Shown here in pieces: positions 58,470 through 64,000 of a stretch of DNA of 64,000 bases. Numbering within the stretch: position 1 is the stretch's first letter; each line of letters starts with the position of its first letter. Origin of the DNA: Mesorhizobium sp. B4-1-3 (lineage in GTDB: Bacteria; Pseudomonadota; Alphaproteobacteria; Rhizobiales; Rhizobiaceae); the NCBI RefSeq assembly GCF_006439355.1, contig NZ_VFTG01000021.1, positions 1 through 64,000 of the forward strand, read 5' to 3'. Under the pieces are notes generated by a model that saw nothing but the letters and a program-made list of their open reading frames with translations, did not search any database and was not told where the DNA came from. A program made the position numbers and the translations under genes.

Positions 58470-58567
58470 CGTTTCACCGTTTCACGGAAACGGCGAAACG
58501 CTCTGTTTCTTTGTTTTTGCGCGATTCCGGGCGGAAAAGCGTTCACGCTTTTCCTGCAATTGCTCTG
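58470..58567. repeat. AGCAATTCCAGG-type intergenic repeat, copy 2 (inverted)
   Basis: Reverse complement begins AGAGCAATTGCAGGAAAAGC and continues with GGAATCGCGCAAAAAC, matching the copy at 25588-25681. It lies directly after the xylA stop and fills much of the 294-bp gap 58279-58572, which holds no gene. Its inner stem AAAAGCGTGAACGCTTTT could also end xylA transcription. Confidence 0.65.
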
Positions 58568-58572
58568 GGCGG

Positions 58573-59898
58573 TCACACGTAGCGATTGACGATATTCTCC
58601 AGCAGCTCCTGCCGACCGGAGCGCGGCTGCGGCTCGATCTTCTCCTTCACCACGCGTTCGGCGATCGCCTCAAGCGTGCGCTCGCCCGAGAGCATCGCCT
58701 TGCCTTCGGCGGTGCTCCAGCCGGCGTAGCGTTCGGCGAGCGGGCCGGACAGCGCCTTGTCCTCGATCATCTTCGCCGCCGCCTTGAGGCCGCGCGCGCA
58801 GGCATCCATGCCGCCGATATGGCCAATCAGGAGATCGTCCGGGTCGAGCGACTGGCGCCGGAGCTTGGCATCGAAATTGGTGCCGCCGGTCTTGAAGCCG
58901 CCGCCCTGCAGCACCTGGTAATAGGCCAGCGCCATTTCCGGCACGTTGTTGGGGAACTGGTCGGTGTCCCAGCCCGACTGGTAGTCGTTGCGGTTCATGT
59001 CGATCGAGCCGAAGATGCCGAGCGCGTTGGCCAAGGCCAGTTCGTGCTCGAAGGAATGGCCGGCGAGGATCGCGTGGCCCTGCTCGATGTTGAGCTTTAC
59101 CTCCTTCTCGAGCCCGAAGCGCTTGAGGAACCCGTACACCGTGGCGACGTCGTAGTCGTACTGGTGCTTGGTCGGCTCCTGCGGCTTCGGCTCGATCAGG
59201 ATCGTTCCCTCGAAGCCGATTTTGTGCTTGTAGTCGACGACGAGGTTGAGGAAGCGGCCGGCCTGCTCCTGCTCGCGCGCAAGGTCGGTGTTGAGCAAGG
59301 TTTCATAGCCCTCGCGCCCGCCCCACAGCACATAGTTCTCGCCCTTCAGCTTCTTGGTGACGTCAATGCATTTCTTCACAGTCGCCGCCGCATAGGCGAA
59401 CACATCGGGATCCGGATTGGTGGCCGCGCCGGCCATGAAGCGGCGGTGCGAGAACAGGTTCGCCGTGCCCCAGAGCAGCTTGACGCCGGTCTTTTTCATC
59501 TTGTCGGCGAAATAGTCGGTGATCTCGTCGAGGCGCGCGGCACTTTCGGAGAAATCCTTGCCTTCGGGGCGCACGTCGGCGTCGTGGAAGCAGAAATAGG
59601 GCGCTCCGAGCAGCGAGAACATCTCGAAGGCGACATCGGCCTTGAGCCTGGCCAGTTCCATCGTGTCGACGCCGCTCGGCTTGGCGAACCAGGGCCGGTC
59701 GAAGGTCTGGCCGCCGAACGGGTCGCCGCCCGGCCATGCGAAGGAATGCCAATAGGCGACGGCGAAGCGCAGATGGTCTTCCAGCCGCTTGCCGGCGACG
59801 ACCTCGTCCGGATTGTAGAAGCGATAGGCCAGCGGATTGGTCGAATCCGGCCCCTCATATTTGATCTTCGTGATGTCGCCGAAAAATCCGCTGCTCAT
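58573..59898 (-). CDS. xylA: Xylose isomerase
   Basis: Enzyme of 441 residues converting D-xylose to D-xylulose. Motifs: WHSFAWPGGDPFGG near residue 50, the catalytic His and Asp in YFCFHDADVRPEG near 101, the metal ligands in ILIEPKPQEPTKHQYDYD near 230 (core EPKPQEPTKHQYD), NIEQGHAILAGHSFEHE near 264 (core NIEQGHAILAGHSF) and GSIDMNRNDYQSGWDTDQFP near 291 (core SIDMNRNDYQSGWDTD). Start at 59898 (MSSGFFGD) with AGGAAGG before; an in-frame TTG at 59916 is possible. With xylB it forms the isomerase route for xylose. Confidence 0.96.
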   Translation of the reverse strand: MSSGFFGDITKIKYEGPDSTNPLAYRFYNPDEVVAGKRLEDHLRFAVAYWHSFAWPGGDPFGGQTFDRPWFAKPSGVDTMELARLKADVAFEMFSLLGAPYFCFHDADVRPEGKDFSESAARLDEITDYFADKMKKTGVKLLWGTANLFSHRRFMAGAATNPDPDVFAYAAATVKKCIDVTKKLKGENYVLWGGREGYETLLNTDLAREQEQAGRFLNLVVDYKHKIGFEGTILIEPKPQEPTKHQYDYDVATVYGFLKRFGLEKEVKLNIEQGHAILAGHSFEHELALANALGIFGSIDMNRNDYQSGWDTDQFPNNVPEMALAYYQVLQGGGFKTGGTNFDAKLRRQSLDPDDLLIGHIGGMDACARGLKAAAKMIEDKALSGPLAERYAGWSTAEGKAMLSGERTLEAIAERVVKEKIEPQPRSGRQELLENIVNRYV

Positions 59899-60008
59899 GG
59901 TTTCCTTCCTCTCCAAGTGCTTGCCCGATTACCTTGGGCGTAATTGGTTTCGCTCTTTCACGGGGCCAAAAGGGTCATGTCGAAACGATCCAACGAAGGA
60001 GCATCACA

Positions 60009-60371
60009 ATGACCGACCTCAACACGATCGCCCGCAACTACATCGCCGCCTGGAACGAGAGCGATGCGGCCCGCCGCAAGGCGCTGCTCGAAGCTGCCTT
60101 CACCGAGGATGTCAGCTATCGCGACCCGGTCATGCAGGGCGACGGCCACGCAGGCGTCGCGGCGCTGATCGACGGCGTCCAGCAGCGCTTCGCTGGCTTC
60201 CGCTTTTCTCTGAAGGGCGAGCCGGACGGTTTCGCCGACAAGATCCGCTTCTCGTGGAATCTTGGACCCGAAGGCACTGACTCCGTTATCGAGGGCACCG
60301 ACATCGGAGTCATCGAAGATGGTCGCCTGAAGAGCGTCACCGGGTTTCTGGACAAGGTGCCGGCGCAGTGA
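60009..60371 (+). CDS. SnoaL/NTF2-like small protein
   Basis: A 120-residue protein with an NTF2-like cone fold: ARNYIAAWNESDAARRKALLEAAF at the N-terminus and VSYRDPVMQGDGHAGVAALI near residue 35, the DP pair being typical of SnoaL_2 proteins (given here by the cores YIAAWNESDAARR and YRDPVMQGDGHAG). AAGGAG lies nine bases before the ATG. The family includes small isomerases, hydrolases and binding proteins; the function here is unknown. It lies on the opposite strand between xylB and xylA. Confidence 0.75.
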   Translation: MTDLNTIARNYIAAWNESDAARRKALLEAAFTEDVSYRDPVMQGDGHAGVAALIDGVQQRFAGFRFSLKGEPDGFADKIRFSWNLGPEGTDSVIEGTDIGVIEDGRLKSVTGFLDKVPAQ

Positions 60372-60398
60372 GGCTAATCGCGGAGGAGCGGTGCGCGG

Positions 60399-60556
60399 CC
60401 CCCGCCTCTGGCCTGCCGGCCATCTCCCCCGCAAGGGAGGAGATTGACTGTCAGGCGGACCTTCGCCAATCGCCAGCATTGAAAAAAGCGCGGCAGCGCC
60501 GAAGCTGCCAATCTCCCCCCTTGCGGGGGAGATGCCCGGCAGGGCAGAGAGGCGGG
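60399..60556. repeat. Complete RIME-type palindromic element, copy 3
   Basis: A 158-bp element with inverted arms (CCCCGCCTCTGGCCTGCCGG and CCCGGCAGGGCAGAGAGGCG) and internal GGGAGAT hairpins. It is nearly the same as 49155-49309 in arms and in the linker (CTTCGCCAATCGCC, then GAAGCTGCCAATCTCC). It fills the gap between the convergent SnoaL-like and xylB genes and may act as terminator for both. Confidence 0.8.
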
Positions 60557-60568
60557 CCTCGCGCCTGC

Positions 60569-62023
60569 TCACGCGGTTACCGCCCTTATCGCCGGGTAGA
60601 GCGCCCGATAGCGCTGATAGGCATCCGCAAAAGCACCACCAAGCGCTGCATCCGGCTCGATCGTCGCATCCGTGGCCGGCGCCGTGCACACCGCCAACGG
60701 ATCGGCCCCCGTCGCCGCAATCAACCCGAGCCTTGCCGCACCAAACGCAGCGCCGAAATCGCCGTCGGCGGGAATATCGACCGGCACCTGCAGCGCGGTC
60801 GCGATTGCCTTCAGCCAGTAGCGCGAGCGCGAACCGCCGCCGATCGCGGTCACCCGGCCTAATATCGTGCCGGCCGTCTTCAGCGCTTCGAGACTGTCGC
60901 GGAAGGCGAAGGCGACGCCCTCGAGCACCGCCTGCGTCAGCACGGCCCGGCTTGACTCGTGTCCGAGCCCGGTAAAGGAGCCCCGAATGGCGGAATCGTT
61001 ATGCGGCGTGCGCTCGCCGGACAGATAGGGCAGGAAAGAGACGCCCGTCGGCGCCCTCAGCGTGTCGCCGAGTTCGCCGGTCAGGTCGCCCGCGCTTTTT
61101 CCGGTGATTTCGGACAGCCAGTTGAGCGAATCGGTGGCCGACAGGATCACGCCCATCTGGTGCCAGGTGTTGGGCAGCGCGTGGCAGAAGGTGTGCACCG
61201 CACTTTCCGGATTGGGCAGATAGGAGGCGTTCGCCGCGAACAGCACGCCCGACGTGCCTAGCGACACGAAAGCATGCCCGGCGCCGACCGTGCCCATGCC
61301 GCAAGCCGAGGCCGCGTTGTCGCCGGCGCCGCCGGCAACAGGAATGCCCGCCGCGACGCCCCACTTGGAAGCGAGTTCACCGCGCAGCCCACCGGCCTTG
61401 GCCGTGCCCTCGACCAGCGACGGCATGTGCTTCTCGTCGAGCGACGTCGCCGCCAGCAATTCGGGCGCCCAGCGGCGCTTGCCGACATCCAGCCACGATG
61501 TGCCGGCCGAATCCGACATTTCCGAAATATGCTCGCCGGTCAGCCAGAGCCGCAGATAGTCCTTGGGCAGCAGCACCTTGGCGACGGCGGCAAAGATCCG
61601 GGCTTCGTGTTCCTTCACCCAGGCAAGCTTCGGCGCGGTGAAGCCCGGGAAGACGATATTGCCGGTGAGCCTGCGGAAGCGCGGATCGGCATCGAGCGCG
61701 GCCGCCTCGATATGGCTGCGGGTGTCGTTCCACAGGATGCAGGGGCGCAGCACTTTGTCCGAGGCATCGAGCAGTGTGGCGCCGTGCATCTGGCCGGAAA
61801 GGCCGATGCCCTTGACCGCGGCAAGCTCCTTCAGGTGCGAGGCCTTGAGTTCGGCAATCGCTGCCTCGCAGGCTTCGATCCAATGCGCGGGATCCTGCTC
61901 CGACCAACCGGGATGCGGCCGCGAGACGTCGAGCGTGCCATGGCCGGAACCAATGACCTTCTGGTCGTCGTCGATAAGCAGCGCCTTGACGCCCGAAGTG
62001 CCCAGGTCGAGGCCGAGATACAT
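60569..62023 (-). CDS. xylB: Xylulokinase
   Basis: FGGY-family kinase of 484 residues phosphorylating D-xylulose. Motifs: MYLGLDLGTSGVKALLID at the start, GLSGQMHGATLLD near residue 75, LWNDTRSHIEA near 97, the family signature AGGAGDNAASACGMGTVGAG near 229 (core GAGDNAASACGMG), and IGGGSRSRYWLKAIA near 394. GGAGGAAATC precedes the ATG. It makes xylulose-5-phosphate, which Rpe can also process. It reads toward xylA, with the SnoaL-like gene and a repeat in between. Confidence 0.95.
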   Translation of the reverse strand: MYLGLDLGTSGVKALLIDDDQKVIGSGHGTLDVSRPHPGWSEQDPAHWIEACEAAIAELKASHLKELAAVKGIGLSGQMHGATLLDASDKVLRPCILWNDTRSHIEAAALDADPRFRRLTGNIVFPGFTAPKLAWVKEHEARIFAAVAKVLLPKDYLRLWLTGEHISEMSDSAGTSWLDVGKRRWAPELLAATSLDEKHMPSLVEGTAKAGGLRGELASKWGVAAGIPVAGGAGDNAASACGMGTVGAGHAFVSLGTSGVLFAANASYLPNPESAVHTFCHALPNTWHQMGVILSATDSLNWLSEITGKSAGDLTGELGDTLRAPTGVSFLPYLSGERTPHNDSAIRGSFTGLGHESSRAVLTQAVLEGVAFAFRDSLEALKTAGTILGRVTAIGGGSRSRYWLKAIATALQVPVDIPADGDFGAAFGAARLGLIAATGADPLAVCTAPATDATIEPDAALGGAFADAYQRYRALYPAIRAVTA

Positions 62024-62045
62024 GATTTCCTCCCATTGCCATTAA

Positions 62046-62085
62046 TTTTTTCGGATCTCGAAAAAATCTGGCTCGGCCAGTTTTT
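62046..62085 (-). terminator. Terminator-like hairpins between the TPR gene and xylB
   Basis: On the minus strand AAAAACTGGC-CGA-GCCAG is followed by ATTTTTTCG, a stem with a T-run suited to end the TPR-protein transcript. An overlapping perfect repeat, TTTTTTCG-5 bases-CGAAAAAA (62046-62066), lies next to it and could instead be an operator for xylB, since its promoter must lie in this 82-bp gap. Confidence 0.5.
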
Positions 62086-62105
62086 AAGACAAGATCCGCT
62101 TCGGG

Positions 62106-63428
62106 TCAATTCTCCGACAAATCGGATGCGCGCCGCGAGAACAGCGCCGACAGCGGGCTATCGGGCCGGGCGAGCTGCCGCTCGGCGGTCAGCGCCCGCG
62201 CGAGTGGCTTGTCGCCGGCGCGCAACGCGGCCTCGATCAGCGTCAGGTCGATCACGTCGCGCTGCGCGTGGCTGCCGCCGAAACGGTGCGCGATCGAGCG
62301 GATCGGGCGGATCAGCCGCACGGCCTCGTCGTAATTGCCGGCGCCGAAGGCCTTGATCGCGAGCGTCAGCGGATGGCCGACATCGCGCGTGAAGGCGGCA
62401 TTGTCGTCGCTGCCGCGCATCGCCTCGCGCTGCGCCTCGATCAGCACCTTCGCCGGCGCCTCCAGCCCGGCGCCGACAAAGGCCATCATCGCATGCGCGT
62501 CGTTGAAGGCATAGTTGCGGGCCGCGGCTTTTGGGATCCAGTTGGCGGCGAGCGCCGCCCAGCGGTCGCCGACATCGACGCCGCCGAGAGCGAGGCGCCA
62601 CAGGATCGCCGAGGCATCGACCATGTTGAGCGCCAACGTCGAGCCGTCGCCATAGATTGGCCCGTCATAGAGCTTGAGCACCTCGTTAATCTCGCCGAGA
62701 TCATAGTGGAACAGCGCCAGATGCCACCAATTGTGGATCTTGAGGAAGCTGTCCTTCGACCACGCGTCGGGATTGGCCCGCATCCAGGCGATGCCGTCTT
62801 TTTGCCGGCTTTGCATTTCCATGACATGGGCCACCGCGTGTTGCGCCCAGCCGTCGCGCGGTTCGATCTCGATGGCTTGCCGGCCCATGGTTTCGGCGCG
62901 CGCATAGTCGCCCATTTCCTCCAGCCCGAAGGCCTGCATGCCGAGAATGGCGTGATAGCCCGGCATGCCTTTCTGCCAGGCCGGCAGCGCCCGGCCGATG
63001 CGGTCGCGCAGCATGCGCGCATTGCCGGTGAAAAAATCGATCTGGTGCCCAACCTGAAGCGCCAGCGCATCGCGCGGATTGTCGATCGCGATGTCCTCCA
63101 GGATGCGCGCTGCGTCATGCCAGCGCCCGTCGGCAAGATGCCCGAGAGCGGCGACATGCGCCTGTTCGCGCGTCGTGGCGGCAAGCGGCAGCGCCGCCTG
63201 ATGACTTGAGCGAGCAACCGCCATCGCGTCCCGCTCGGTGGCCAGGCCGAACAGATAGCCCTTCAAGACATGCGCCATGACGAAGGCCGGGTCATCGGCA
63301 ATGGCACGGTCGATTGCAGCGACCGGATCGCCGATGAAGCATTGCAGCTCGTGCATGGCGCGGGCGAAGGATGAAAACCCGGCTTCAGTCGCACCGGAAT
63401 AGGTGAGGCCGAAGGCGTCCTTCATCAT
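62106..63428 (-). CDS. TPR-repeat protein, TTC38-like
   Basis: A 440-residue, all-helical protein with degenerate tetratricopeptide-type repeats. Examples are DDPAFVMAHVLKGYLFGLA near residue 43, MGDYARAETMGRQAIEIEPRD near 172 (core YARAETMGRQAIEIEP) and LGEINEVLKLYDGP near 238. It resembles the TTC38 family of cytoplasmic proteins of unknown role. Start at 63428, with GAGGA five bases before; the open frame extends 20 codons upstream without a ribosome site. No tie to the xylose genes is evident. Confidence 0.8.
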   Translation of the reverse strand: MMKDAFGLTYSGATEAGFSSFARAMHELQCFIGDPVAAIDRAIADDPAFVMAHVLKGYLFGLATERDAMAVARSSHQAALPLAATTREQAHVAALGHLADGRWHDAARILEDIAIDNPRDALALQVGHQIDFFTGNARMLRDRIGRALPAWQKGMPGYHAILGMQAFGLEEMGDYARAETMGRQAIEIEPRDGWAQHAVAHVMEMQSRQKDGIAWMRANPDAWSKDSFLKIHNWWHLALFHYDLGEINEVLKLYDGPIYGDGSTLALNMVDASAILWRLALGGVDVGDRWAALAANWIPKAAARNYAFNDAHAMMAFVGAGLEAPAKVLIEAQREAMRGSDDNAAFTRDVGHPLTLAIKAFGAGNYDEAVRLIRPIRSIAHRFGGSHAQRDVIDLTLIEAALRAGDKPLARALTAERQLARPDSPLSALFSRRASDLSEN

Positions 63429-63536
63429 CACGTCCTCGCTATGGACAATTTTTCGGTCGGGATCCGATCCTAGAGCATCCCGCATCAACCCGCCAACCGC
63501 GGAGATGTGATCTCGGGCTTGCCTCGTTTGCCAGGC

Positions 63537-64000
63537 TCAGCTGCTGGACCGCACCGCCACTGTGGCGATGCCGGCGCCGACAAGCAGCGTGCCGCCGGTG
63601 CGGTTGAAGATGCGGATCGCCTTCGGGTTGCGCACGATCGCGCGGGCCCTCGATGCGATCAGCGCGTAGCCGAAGGCGTTGAGGAAAGCCAAAGTCAGGA
63701 AGGTTGTCTCGAAGATCAGCATCTGCGTCCAGAAGTCGGCGTGACGGTCGAGGAACTGCGGCAGGAAGGCGACGAAGAAGGTGATGCTCTTCGGGTTGAG
63801 CGCCGTCACCAGCCAGGCATGCGCCATCATCCTTGCCGCCGAGACCGCGTCGGTGCGCGGTTCCGCCTTCAGCGCGCCACCGGCGCGGAACAGTTTTATG
63901 CCGAGATAGATGAGGTAGCCGGCGCCGATCACCTTGAGAACGGTGAACACCGCGGCCGAAGCCGCGAGCAGCGCACCGATGCCGAGCATCGACAGCGTCA
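63537..64000 (-). CDS. LysE/RhtB-family exporter, 5' end outside the window
   Basis: The C-terminal 154 or so residues of an amino-acid or metabolite exporter. Family features: YLIYLGIKLFRAGGALK, and the NPKSITFFVAFLPQFLD signature (core LNPKSITFFVAFLPQF). The frame continues past the window edge, so the 479-bp open stretch is partial; the full protein is normally about 205-210 residues. Four hydrophobic segments are visible. Its substrate is unknown. Confidence 0.88.
   Translation of the reverse strand, partial: TLSMLGIGALLAASAAVFTVLKVIGAGYLIYLGIKLFRAGGALKAEPRTDAVSAARMMAHAWLVTALNPKSITFFVAFLPQFLDRHADFWTQMLIFETTFLTLAFLNAFGYALIASRARAIVRNPKAIRIFNRTGGTLLVGAGIATVAVRSSS

Noticed and set aside
57727..59943. 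738-codon plus-strand frame opposite xylA and the HAD gene
   Set aside because: It runs across two genes and an intergenic repeat without domain motifs, so it is not coding.

Overview
The window looks like a chromosomal segment of a high-GC alphaproteobacterium of the rhizobial kind, most like Mesorhizobium or a close Phyllobacteriaceae relative. Support comes from the gene style (dense operons joined by ATGA overlaps, many ABC importers, malonate and carnitine catabolism) and from several families of rhizobial-type palindromic intergenic repeats. No rRNA, tRNA, CRISPR array, insertion sequence or phage gene was seen. The content is catabolic and accessory throughout.

Region by region. (1) 25-6213: a polytopic membrane protein, then a branched-chain-amino-acid-type ABC importer (binding protein, two permeases, two ATPases). 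(2) 6210-8280, minus strand: NhaD/ArsB-type antiporter and nicotinamidase. (3) 8614-21803: a putative N-heterocycle catabolic module. It holds a two-gene molybdenum hydroxylase, a 6-hydroxynicotinate-reductase-like Fe-S protein, an ApbE-like UPF0280 protein, a DUF1185 protein and a MarR regulator, then (minus strand) hydantoinase/oxoprolinase B and A, then a ferredoxin-NADP reductase. Two near-identical palindromes lie in front of the hydroxylase operon and between hyuA and the reductase. A PAP2 membrane gene interrupts the module. (4) 21945-25392: deoxyribose-phosphate aldolase and a tandem aldehyde dehydrogenase. (5) 25703-27453: an SDR plus FAH-family pair like the last steps of non-phosphorylative L-fucose breakdown.

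(6) 27751-38351: a divergent amino-sugar locus. On the minus strand are MurQ, a sugar ABC importer and a Gfo/Idh/MocA oxidoreductase; on the plus strand are a BadF-type kinase, a HutC-type GntR regulator, a SIS deaminase and NagA. Together these would import MurNAc/GlcNAc and convert them to fructose-6-phosphate. Each divergent promoter carries two TGGTATT boxes one helical turn apart. (7) 38519-41835, minus strand: malonyl-CoA synthetase, an FCD-type GntR regulator, and ribulose-phosphate epimerase. (8) 42021-47821, minus strand: two adjacent, translationally coupled genes for large exported proteins that share a domain; one also has DUF11-like repeats and seven four-cysteine repeats. Function unknown. 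(9) 48178-57243: an esterase, then a gene set fitting gamma-butyrobetaine to carnitine to glycine betaine, with a PhnZ/MIOX-like HD oxygenase and a divergent GlxA/CdhR-type regulator. (10) 57224-64000: a frameshifted HAD phosphatase gene, a small ORF, xylose isomerase, a SnoaL-like gene, xylulokinase, a TPR protein and a partial LysE-family exporter.

The best candidate for an undescribed system is region 3. Ring hydroxylation (Mo enzyme), reductive dearomatisation (ferredoxin-dependent reductase supplied by the FNR, perhaps flavinylated by the ApbE-like protein) and ATP-dependent lactam opening (HyuAB) form a coherent route, and a shared operator links two of its promoters. The secreted pair of region 8 and the HD oxygenase of region 9 come next. 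All functions are inferred from reading motifs and context; no database search was run.
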